From Clostridium sp. CM027 (GTDB lineage Bacteria; Bacillota; Clostridia; Clostridiales; Clostridiaceae), in assembly GCF_024730565.1 (NCBI RefSeq), contig NZ_CP077725.1, positions 1,488,001 through 1,552,000 of the forward strand: a stretch of DNA of 64,000 bases, in the 5' to 3' direction. Made by a program: the position numbers and the translations under genes. This document shows positions 52,530-60,360 of this stretch, piece after piece. The notes under the pieces are model-generated. The model searched no databases, was not told where the DNA came from, and saw only the letters and a list, made by a program, of their open reading frames with translations. Position 1 is the stretch's first letter. Each line of letters starts with the position of its first letter.

Positions 52530-53778
52530 GTTCTACCTCCAACAATGTATTAATAAGTTCTGGATCTGGTAAAGCACCTAGAAGTCCCTTTTTGTATTTT
52601 TCTATAATATTTGTTGTATCACGAACACCGTCATCATTGGCTGTAAAATCAGCTAATGAGTATAGGTAAACACCTTCATCATCTTTGTCGATAAACCATA
52701 TTTGCTCTTTTCTAAAAAGTTTTTTACAATCCATTAAATTTATATCATGAACTGAGAAAATGAGTTGTGCTTTTGTATTTAATTCATTGTTAAACATCGA
52801 AACTATTGCACGTGTAAGTTTAAAATGAATGCTACTATCTATCTCATCTACAACTAATATTTTCCCCTTTTCTAATGCTTCTATAATGTAACTAGCGAGT
52901 GCTGCAATCTTTTTTGTACCTGTTGAATCAAATATCATGCTTGGTACAGGTATACCTTTATATACCGATGTTAATCGAATTTGATCCATTATTTGTTCTG
53001 GAATATCAAGAGCTTTCTCTTCCGCTTTTTCACCAGCATTTTGCGAAAGTTTTAAATTTAATTCAGTTTCACCCAAATACTGGAAATTTTCCATATCAAG
53101 ATCCGCATTTTTTATGAAATTTACGATTTTCTCTTGAGTTTTATTTCTGCTCTTTAATAAAGTTATTGTTTTCTCCATAGGAATATTGTTCATATCCACC
53201 ACTTCAATTCGATTAGCAAATGTAATTAAAGTATTTTTAATACTTTCAAAGCTCTCAAATTCTGTTGCATCAATCAAGTGTATAAGTATGTTATTTTTAG
53301 AAGTCAATTTCATTAGGTCTTCAATTGATTTATTTTCAAAAAAATACTCTTTCTTCTCTGTATCTTTTAGCAATTTAATTTCTTCTCTTTCATTCCCATG
53401 TTGATCTGTAATTAATTCAGAGAATTTTTCATAAATAAATTCTTTGTTTTTTGTATCATACTTAAAATCAAATGAATATTTTCTAGAATTTTCTAAAAAA
53501 GTTACTCCTAACTCAGATATTTCACTTTTATTAAAAATATTAGAACGAACATTTATTTTTTTATTTATTAAAACATCTTTAATATTACGTATGCATTTTA
53601 ACAAACACGTTTTCCCAACATTATTAGGTCCATAAATACCTAATGATTTTAATACATTAAAATTTTTTTCTGAATGTACGTTATACATAAACTTTTTTTG
53701 TCTCATGTCAGCCTTTAGTGAAAGTTCTGTTCCTTCTGAAAAAACAAAACTGTTATTAACTCTTATACTTATTATCAT
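52522..53778 (-). CDS. AAA-family ATPase (RloA/AbiL/AriA-like)
   Basis: 418 residues from the ATG at 53776-53778, after ggaggt. The N-terminus is an ABC/SMC-like ATPase (ISIRVNNSFVFSEG; Walker A GPNNVGKTCLLK at about residue 50). The C-terminal half holds DSTGTKKIAALASYI (signature-like), ILVVDEIDSSIHFKLT (Walker B with Asp-Glu), and FSVHDINLMD (the H-loop). It forms an overlapping two-gene module with the TOPRIM-like gene. In related systems the ATPase senses phage proteins and controls the nuclease. Confidence 0.85.
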   Translation of the reverse strand: MIISIRVNNSFVFSEGTELSLKADMRQKKFMYNVHSEKNFNVLKSLGIYGPNNVGKTCLLKCIRNIKDVLINKKINVRSNIFNKSEISELGVTFLENSRKYSFDFKYDTKNKEFIYEKFSELITDQHGNEREEIKLLKDTEKKEYFFENKSIEDLMKLTSKNNILIHLIDATEFESFESIKNTLITFANRIEVVDMNNIPMEKTITLLKSRNKTQEKIVNFIKNADLDMENFQYLGETELNLKLSQNAGEKAEEKALDIPEQIMDQIRLTSVYKGIPVPSMIFDSTGTKKIAALASYIIEALEKGKILVVDEIDSSIHFKLTRAIVSMFNNELNTKAQLIFSVHDINLMDCKKLFRKEQIWFIDKDDEGVYLYSLADFTANDDGVRDTTNIIEKYKKGLLGALPDPELINTLLEVEHE

Positions 53779-54155
53779 AGTGACCTCCAATTTTTTATAT
53801 GGTTAATACTTTAATTATACCATAAATAAAATATTTTATGCTAAATAACAACACGAAATATTTTTATCGGTCCGTATTTAATATACTACAATAAAAAAAC
53901 AGAAGAAATTAGCAAGTAAAATCTGTTCGCATACGCTTCCATATTTTACAATGGGATCGCACCGACAACCTAATAAATGTAAAGAAAACGTGTTTCACAA
54001 TAAACATTTCTACTCAACTTATTCTCATTTAAATCTTAATCTAACAGGTCCCTCTAGCCATGTCTCTGCTTTATTACTTTCTTTTAGGTGACTGTCCAGA
54101 CCCCATAGAAGAAACTGGGAACAGTTTGTTCTTGCTTATATGATACAAAAAATAC
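53779..54155. other. Intergenic region, 377 bp, with a repeat-A fragment
   Basis: 54080-54105 (cttttaggtgactgtccagacccc) matches the second half of repeat A. It is followed by agaagaaactgggaacagtttgttct, resembling the permease terminator at 48064. No gene. Confidence 0.5.
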
Positions 54156-54758
54156 CTAGTAATAAAACTTCACTATATTATCAATTTCTTTAGCAAAATT
54201 AGGATGTTTTAACTTATGTTTATTAATCACTCGCCGTACCCGTGGACGATTATACCGCTGGACAATAATAGGGTATATGTTAAGAAATACATTAAAAAAT
54301 ATTAACCATATTGTTTGCTTAAATGAATATGCCATACAAACATATACGGTAATGATTGCAATTATAATAGCTATAATTACGTGTCCAAATTCAGAAGTCC
54401 GGGTTCTGTATTCATAATATTCTAATAAAACTAAAGATTTTCTGATAGGAGTTTCCTTTTTTCTACTTCTCTCCCAATTACTTAATACTAGTAATTTTCT
54501 AAAAAGACGAACTCCAAGATACTTGTATATTTTACCTTCATCCTCAATACGGTGACAATTAAAATAAGATGATTTGAGTTCCGGCCTCAATAATGTTTCC
54601 ACTATAGACATCCAAATCATCAGTAAGAAGTTTAGTGAAATACCATATGTTAAGGAACTCATCCTCATAAAAGGGAATAGAATTAAAAACCCTACCCCAC
54701 CTGTGGTCGTCACTACAATAACACACTCGAGAAATGTGTTTTGCTTTACTTTGATCAT
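54156..54758 (-). CDS. CrtO-like (glycosyl-diaponeurosporenoate acyltransferase family) membrane protein
   Basis: 200 residues with four predicted membrane segments (about 10-30, 35-52, 123-142, 145-163). A conserved core between them reads YKYLGVRLFRKLLVLSNWERSRKK, and the segment after the last helix is IVQRYNRPRVRRVI. These match, as I recall, the CrtO/DUF-type acyltransferase family found singly in many Firmicutes. No carotenoid genes are nearby, so the acyl acceptor is unknown. ATG after gggtggtg. Confidence 0.65.
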   Translation of the reverse strand: MIKVKQNTFLECVIVVTTTGGVGFLILFPFMRMSSLTYGISLNFLLMIWMSIVETLLRPELKSSYFNCHRIEDEGKIYKYLGVRLFRKLLVLSNWERSRKKETPIRKSLVLLEYYEYRTRTSEFGHVIIAIIIAIITVYVCMAYSFKQTIWLIFFNVFLNIYPIIVQRYNRPRVRRVINKHKLKHPNFAKEIDNIVKFYY

Positions 54759-55045
54759 GTCGCATGCACCACCCTTCTTAATTTCTAAGTTAACGTCCAG
54801 CCAGATTTATGACCAGAGCCACATAAGTTTGAAATAGTTTTTATAATTGCATCATAATTAAGGAAATTCCTTGTTACGTTTTTCAATATATGCTACTTAA
54901 CTATTTACTTAAACACTATGATTGATATTCTATAACTGTCATTGGATTATGTTTTAACGACGAAAAAACTACCAAACTCTATGTTTCAGCAGTTTCCTCG
55001 CTGGCTGTCGCTTTGTCCCCTTTTTTAGGCTGCTGTCCAGACCCC
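54759..55045. other. Intergenic region ending in repeat A
   Basis: Contains an old repeat trace (54920-54970, see 43487) and repeat A from 55004. No gene is supported. Confidence 0.4.
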
Positions 55046-55051
55046 TTAGGC
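55004..55051. repeat. Dispersed repeat A, copy 2
   Basis: gctgtcgctttgtcccc, ttttttaggctgctgtccag, accccttaggc. It overlaps the last codons of the truncated DUF3990 gene and supplies its stop codon. Confidence 0.8.
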
Positions 55052-55402
55052 TATCAAATCCTTAATAATCTCTCCTACATCATATTTGAAATCATGGTTA
55101 CACTCTTTATTATGAAATTCTACGAAACTTCTGTTTCTATTATTTAATACAAATAATGCCCATTCTTTTGATGGTATTGCAAATTTCTTTACAGCTAAAT
55201 TTTCATCTTCGTAAATGTTATGCGATAGACAGAACTCAGTAATTGCTGCAGTTCCTCCATATATAGTTGCAACTCTTTTCGCCATCAATTCTGCTTGACT
55301 CTTTACTGTTGTGCAGTAGAATCCTTTCCCAAAGTCTTTATACTGTCTGCATTTCTTTAGATCAATATTACAATTATAATTAGAGCCGTGATATAAAATC
55401 AT
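55046..55402 (-). pseudogene. DUF3990 (ADP-ribosyltransferase-fold) protein, 3' truncated
   Basis: 118 residues. The N-terminus is typical (MILYHGSNYNCNIDL, FGKGFYCTT, QAELMAKRVA, EWALFVLNNRNRSF). It reaches KYDVGEII and then stops, whereas full members continue KYD(I/L)VIGPVA and about 45 more residues. The stop lies inside repeat A, so the end has been replaced by that repeat. Compare the reciprocal fragment at 51126-51365, which keeps only the C-terminal part. It overlaps the DUF3791 gene by 4 bases. Confidence 0.75.
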
Positions 55403-55635
55403 TGTATAGTACCCCCATTATTCTTAGATACTATGACCATATCATCTACAGCCTCATCAATACTTAAAGTATGCTCTATTTCATAATTATTTAGTAAAAA
55501 ATTAATGGCTTTATGCTTATTAAGATAATTAAAAGCTTCTTTTCCATTTATATTTAACCTATCTGCAAATTCATTGACGCAAACTACCATATACCTAACT
55601 TTATTTAACTCTCTATCTTTTAACATCTCAATCAC
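55399..55635 (-). CDS. DUF3791-family protein
   Basis: 78 residues (YMVVCVNEFADRLNINGKEAFNYL, AINFLLNNYEIEHTLSIDEAVDDMVIV). It has the DUF3791 pattern and is translationally coupled (ATGA overlap) to the DUF3990 gene, a toxin-antitoxin-like pairing. ATG start with a weak site. 55636-55893 upstream holds no other gene. Confidence 0.75.
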   Translation of the reverse strand: MIEMLKDRELNKVRYMVVCVNEFADRLNINGKEAFNYLNKHKAINFLLNNYEIEHTLSIDEAVDDMVIVSKNNGGTIQ

Positions 55636-55936
55636 TCTCGACTATTAGTTTATATACTATTATTATAGTTAATTTTCTATTTAATAGATACCCAAATTTA
55701 TTTTTATGTGAAATGAACATCAAAATCTGAAAGTCTATATTGCGTCCAACTCAATTCGCTATGCAGTGCGTAACGATTATAAAACTTATCCTTTTAAATT
55801 TATTTCAAGTTGCTCTTTATTTCTTAAGGATCGCACAAGAACTGTTCTATCCTTAAATCATCACCTGCGGTGCTGCAACATCTTCACAGAAGATGTGGAT
55901 CTATGTCAATATCTTAGACATAAAAAGTCGAACTTT

Positions 55937-56840
55937 TTATGAAGCCTTTTTAGCCAAATCTTCACACTGTTGAGGAGTAATATATCCAATACTACTATGT
56001 ATCCTTTTTATATTGTACCAAGCTTCTATATATTCAAATATTCCTAATCTTGCAGCGTCATAATCAAAATATTTAACATGGTAAACTTCTTCTTTTTTCA
56101 ATGAGGCATGAAATGATTCAATGCAAGCATTATCATATGGGCAACCTTTGGCACTAAATGAGTGTTTAATAATTTTAGTGCTCTATATATATCCTTTAAA
56201 AGCGGAGCTTGTATATTGGCATCCCGAATCGCTATGAAGTATTAGAGGCTTAGTTGGTTTTTGTAGCTGTATACCATTTTTAACAGCCTGTAGGGCTAAT
56301 GTAGTATCAATGAATTTAGACATAGCGTGACCTATTATTTTTCTGCTGTAAAGATCCATGACTGATGCTAAATAGCACCATCCATCTTTAATAGTGTGGA
56401 TGTAAGTGATATCAGTTACCCACTTTTCATTAACTGTAGTAGCTGTAAAATCTCTTTTTAAAATGTTTTCCTGCTCTATTATTTTATTTTTAGATGAAGT
56501 TGGTCTATATTTTTTTACTATTAAAGATCTTATCCCCAATTTTTTCATCAATCTTTGTTTTCTTTTTAAACTAATAGTTATCCCCAGTGCATTTAGTGAT
56601 TTATTTATTTTAGGAGCCCCATATCGGTTTTTGCTTGTGCTGTGGATATTTATAATTTCTTTTTCTATATTCTTGTTTTCAATTTCTCGCTTGCTTGGTT
56701 TCTTGTGTAAATGATTGTAATAAGAGCTTCGTGCAACACCTAAAACCTCACATATTAGTTTGATATCATGATATTTTTTGTTGTTAGCAATGAATTCAAA
56801 TACAGTAGTTATTTCCTTGCGAATATACCCATTGCTTTTT
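55937..56840 (-). pseudogene. IS3-family OrfB transposase with a nonsense codon
   Basis: Entered by -1 frameshift from orfA, the frame shows the helical N-terminus (GYIRKEITTVFEFIANNKKY, VLGVARSSYYNHLHKKP), HTH_21-like NRYGAPKINKSLNALGI, and a full DDE core: WVTDITYIHT, LILHSDSGCQYTS and ACIESFHASLKKEEVY. A TAG at 56183-56185, after FKGYI, falls between the second Asp and the Glu; the frame then continues to TAA 55937-55939. Confidence 0.85.
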
Positions 56841-57081
56841 TTAATATTTCAACTTCTTCTTCAAGCTTAGCATTTTTCTTTAATAAGTTTTTGTATCCTT
56901 CTGCTGTTAAAGTTATATTTTTATCCACAACTATTGGCTTATTTTTATTTATCCAACCTGTTACCGTTGATTTTGAAAGGGCATATTCACTGCTTAACTC
57001 TGCTAAGCTTTTTCCAGAGTTATATAGCTCTACTATTGTGTTTTTAAATTCATCTGTATATTGTTTTTGACCTCTTGCCAT
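56809..57081 (-). CDS. IS3-family OrfA, helix-turn-helix protein
   Basis: 90 residues from the ATG at 57079-57081, after aaggatg. HTH region YTDEFKNTIVELYNSGKSLAELSSEYALSKSTVTGWI, in two pieces, followed by a leucine-zipper helix (LLKKNAKLEEEVEILKKAM). The A7 run near its end is the expected frameshift site for OrfAB. Confidence 0.9.
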   Translation of the reverse strand: MARGQKQYTDEFKNTIVELYNSGKSLAELSSEYALSKSTVTGWINKNKPIVVDKNITLTAEGYKNLLKKNAKLEEEVEILKKAMGIFARK

Positions 57082-57160
57082 TATAAACACATCCTTATCT
57101 TATTTATATTTTAATGTGTTCGGCTTTCCGTGTCTACAATATTATACTAACACAAATGCA

Positions 57161-57262
57161 TTGACGACTTCAGAAGGAGATTTATACCCACACTGAAGTT
57201 TTCTATTTGTTAGGGTATGTGACTCCCACTTATAGAATTGGGAGACTTTCCTTCTGAAATGT
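57161..57262. repeat. About 100-bp MITE-like element
   Basis: The left end gacgacttcagaaggag and the right end ctccttctgaa-type sequence (ccttctgaaatgtcgttaa) are inverted repeats. Inside are two hairpins. The left half resembles the terminator at 36740-36780 and the right half resembles 48121-48175. Confidence 0.5.
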
Positions 57263-57306
57263 CGTTAAAGTATACATCTTTTATATAATTCTCTCGTCCC
57301 ATGGAC

Positions 57307-57367
57307 CTTATCCTATTTATATTTTAATGCGTTCGACTTTCCGTATCTACAATATTATACTAACACC
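57307..57367. repeat. Solo right end of the second IS3-type element
   Basis: ccttatcctatttatattttaatgcg, in pieces, then ttccgtatctacaatattatactaacac duplicates 57100-57154 with a few differences. A second copy of the element was present and has been lost except for this end. Confidence 0.8.
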
Positions 57368-57369
57368 AT

Positions 57370-57755
57370 ATGGAGTGCAGCATGTATAAGGTTTTTGCTG
57401 CAAAATATGAATCCACTGTCCACAAAATTAGAAGAAAATACAATCTCAATGGAAGGTTTGTAATTATGTACTCATCAAAAACGGTTCTAAGGTTATCACT
57501 TTCTATAATGGTGGATTTAGAAGAAAAGATTTCGCTGCTAAAGATAAAGATAAAAATAAATTCCCTATACATGGGAGATACCCTATACCTAAAAGTTTAA
57601 TATCTCGGTTGCTTTCAAATAGATGTGAATGGTGTTTTAAGTTTTCAAAAAATATTGAAGTGCACCATGTAAGAAAGTTTAAAGGTTTAAGAGGAATAAA
57701 GAACTGGGAAAAAATAATGATAGATAAAAATAGAAAAACGTTAGTATTATGTTGA
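57370..57755 (+). pseudogene. Group II intron maturase C-terminal fragment with HNH domain
   Basis: The first frame gives MYKVFAAKYESTVHKIRRKY, NLNGRFVIMY; after a shift near 57480 another frame continues FYNGGFRRKDFAAKDK, GRYPIPKSLISRLLSNRCEW, CFKFSKNIEVHHVRKFKG, WEKIMIDKNRKTLVLC and TGA. This is domain X plus the HNH endonuclease of LtrA-type proteins (CEWC..., VHHVRK). The RT domain and the last HNH Cys/His pair are missing. Confidence 0.8.
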
Positions 57756-57975
57756 CAAACTCCGGGACTTAAGTGTTGTGAAGCGATCTTTTAAGGAAAT
57801 ATATATGAATGTTTTCAAGGGGAAAATGACCTTATATAAAATAGTTTACCGTATATTATTCTCTATTAATCCATATGGTATAAACTCTAAGAAAAAAGGT
57901 AAAAACACAGCTACTTTAATCTTGCAAAGCATTGAAATTTCCGAAGTTGATTTTAGAATTATTATTAATAAATAA

Positions 57976-58503
57976 TCCCAATTCTCATTAATATATATCT
58001 GCAACCCTATTGGTATATTATTGAATTATAAGGTTTATGGCCATGGCTATGGGGTCGGACTCCGTTACATAAATTGGTAACGCAGTGGACAATTTATGTT
58101 TGCTAATTTTGAAAATAATAACTATTTACCCTTTCTTACACTTATTTCTACAAAAGAACTATATTTCCTGATTTGTTTTGCAGAGAAATCCGTCAAAAAG
58201 GTCATCGCTAGCAAGTAACCTGCCTACCAGTGATGACCTTTTTTCTCTTACTGTTAAAAATAAATATATTAAAATTCATACGCATGCTCCAAAACTATCA
58301 CTTATGACCTCTTTAATTTAAGCACCCTTGCAGACGTGAACTTTGAATTTTCAACACCATTCTCTATTTTTTTCCTTCAGGTAGCCAATGCGATCCCATT
58401 ACATAAATTTATAACGCAATGAACAACTTCAGTTTTCTAAAGGTACCTTACCTCGATTTGATGGTGAGTCGTAAAATCTCTGTTGCTAACATACTATAGG
58501 TAA
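57976..58503. other. Gene-free region, 528 bp, with repeat B copies
   Basis: Two repeat-B copies (58066-58106 and 58400-58440) lie here. The first is preceded by ggggtcggactccgt. A hairpin terminator lies at 58196-58244. No ORF with a credible start is present. Confidence 0.5.
58196..58244. terminator. Hairpin aaaggtcatc/gatgacctttt with T-run
   Basis: Stem of 13 bp (aaaaggtcatcgct with agtgatgacctttt), loop about 20 bases, T6 on the plus strand and A-rich sequence on the other side. It may terminate the radical-SAM operon from the right or plus-strand transcripts. Confidence 0.65.
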
Positions 58504-60360
58504 CTATTTGGTTAATTCCATTTCTTTTTCCGCATCTTCTCGTCTTATTTTATAATATTCTAAAACGTTTAATATTTCTTTATCATCTGTTAATTTTTCA
58601 ATATTATTAAATTCATTTTTATAAATAATTTCTTTAAGTATATGAAGTTTTTCAGAGCTTAAATTATTAAAATCATCCCACCATTTAGCTGTAATCCCGT
58701 TGTTTTTATAGAAAAGTCTATAAATAATTAGTGCCTCTGGCATATTTAATAATTTCTCAAATTCTTCTTCATTATGTCCAAATGCTTCTTCAAAAAATGA
58801 CTTTCCCTTACCGACCTTACCCTTGGTAGCATTTAAAATTGCCTGAATTGATCTAATATATTTCCTGTTCCAATATTTACCAATATAACTTCTATCCCTA
58901 AAGTATTTTGGGTCTCGAATTGGATGGTACTTCATAGGAAAAGAATATATATTTATGTTAAGTTCCTCGCACAACGATATATTCATTCTTAATCTATAAA
59001 ATAAGTCTACAGGTTTGTCATCATCATTATATAATAAATAATTTGACATATTTCGAATGCTAGTGTTAGCAGCTATTCTTATTGATTTTTCATATATATC
59101 CTTATACTTCCAAGAATCGAAAGCTATTCTAAGTGGGCTTATTGGAATTTCTGCTAATTTTCTCATTTTCTCTTCTGTTAATAATCTTGCATCTATCCCT
59201 TGATTGAAATCAACATGTCTTATTTTAGGTCTATTTTCATATAACTTTTTAAAAAACGGCTTAAAATAATCATGTAGTTCCAGCATCTTCTCTTTTTTTG
59301 CAGTATTAATGCTTAGAAGCTTATTTTCACTTAATTTACTATACATTTTTTCCTGTTCAATTTCATTTGTCTTATTTATTAAATATTTATATTGCTTAAT
59401 TATACTTCTAGTGTATCCTTTATCGTTGTAATTCGATTTCAAACCTTTTATATCCAATTCGTACTCATTTGGAGCTACATATTTAGTTTGTCCATCAAAC
59501 CCACAAGCTTTTATTTCATCAATAATATCATTAAATTTCTCTGAAGCAAGCACATTGTTATCAAGTAATAGTAGATTTCTTTTTTCTCCAAATCTATTTT
59601 TAACATATTCTATCTGCTCTTTTATGCTTATATAAGAATTAAAACCAGGTTCAATTTTGGGAACAACACAAAAATGACATTTGTTTACACAACCCCTTGT
59701 CATATATGCATAATACCCATCGTTTTCAGGATACTCATAATCTATTTCTTTAAGAATAGAATAATCAAGAGCTAAGTGATCAATTACAATCTTATTATCG
59801 TCCATTTCCCCTGACTTATCCAGTAATCCAACATGAGGATATATCCCTGTCTCTTTTTCAATTTCTTCTGGTACAACCGATGCAGCTATGCCTCCTACCC
59901 ACACATCTTTTGCACTCTTGCACAATTTTTTAAATAAGTTTATCGTTTCTATTGTTTGTTTCCAATGAAATGTAAACAACGTAGTTATGCAAACTCTATC
60001 CCAATTCGGGTCATCAAAATATTTCTTTTTTTTATAATACTCTCTGTAAAACTTTAAATTTTCAAGTATAATTGGATCTGAGCTTAACTTTATTAATATA
60101 TTTAAATCTTTTTTGAATCCTTTTTTTATATACGTTAATATTATTTCCTTATACTCAGTCCAATCCACATTACTATCATTATTAATTAATTTAATCAACA
60201 ATCCTGAATATATTTCTTCTGTAATAAAGTTTTTGAAATCTCCTTTATAAAATGTTACCTCATCACCTAACATTTTATGGTATGTAGAAATTTTCATAAG
60301 ACCCATAGGTGGATATTTATTTTTATAATTTGGTTCTATTAATAATATTTTTCTTCTCAT
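58504..60360 (-). CDS. Radical SAM protein of the HerA/GHKL operon
   Basis: 618 residues. The iron-sulfur motif CxxxCxxC is in MTRGCVNKCHFCVVPKI (C224, C228, C231). The preceding about 200 residues start like the cobalamin-binding-type N-domain of B12-dependent radical SAM proteins (KILLIEPNYKNKYPPMGLMKIS, later VWVGGIAASVVPEEIE) but lack an evident DxHxxG. A TIM-barrel follows (LLLLDNNVLAS, HVDFNQGIDARLL, RIAFDSWK), with a long C-terminal extension. The ATG overlaps the GHKL gene by 4 bases. The reaction is unknown; nucleic-acid modification is a hypothesis from the neighbours. Confidence 0.88.
   Translation of the reverse strand: MRRKILLIEPNYKNKYPPMGLMKISTYHKMLGDEVTFYKGDFKNFITEEIYSGLLIKLINNDSNVDWTEYKEIILTYIKKGFKKDLNILIKLSSDPIILENLKFYREYYKKKKYFDDPNWDRVCITTLFTFHWKQTIETINLFKKLCKSAKDVWVGGIAASVVPEEIEKETGIYPHVGLLDKSGEMDDNKIVIDHLALDYSILKEIDYEYPENDGYYAYMTRGCVNKCHFCVVPKIEPGFNSYISIKEQIEYVKNRFGEKRNLLLLDNNVLASEKFNDIIDEIKACGFDGQTKYVAPNEYELDIKGLKSNYNDKGYTRSIIKQYKYLINKTNEIEQEKMYSKLSENKLLSINTAKKEKMLELHDYFKPFFKKLYENRPKIRHVDFNQGIDARLLTEEKMRKLAEIPISPLRIAFDSWKYKDIYEKSIRIAANTSIRNMSNYLLYNDDDKPVDLFYRLRMNISLCEELNINIYSFPMKYHPIRDPKYFRDRSYIGKYWNRKYIRSIQAILNATKGKVGKGKSFFEEAFGHNEEEFEKLLNMPEALIIYRLFYKNNGITAKWWDDFNNLSSEKLHILKEIIYKNEFNNIEKLTDDKEILNVLEYYKIRREDAEKEMELTK

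Larger units (their letters stand above)
55894..57154 (-). mobile_element. IS3-family insertion sequence (second type)
   Basis: Left end tgtggatctatgtcaatatc, then agacataaaaagtcgaac, matches the reverse complement of the right end (tgtgttagtataatattg, then agacacggaaagccgaac). OrfA and OrfB lie on the minus strand with an A7 frameshift run (56835-56841). OrfB carries a nonsense codon, so the copy is probably immobile. Confidence 0.85.

Noticed and set aside
57778-57975. 65-codon plus-strand ORF after the maturase remnant
   Set aside because: GTG start without a ribosome site, composition not clearly protein-like, and it follows decayed sequence.
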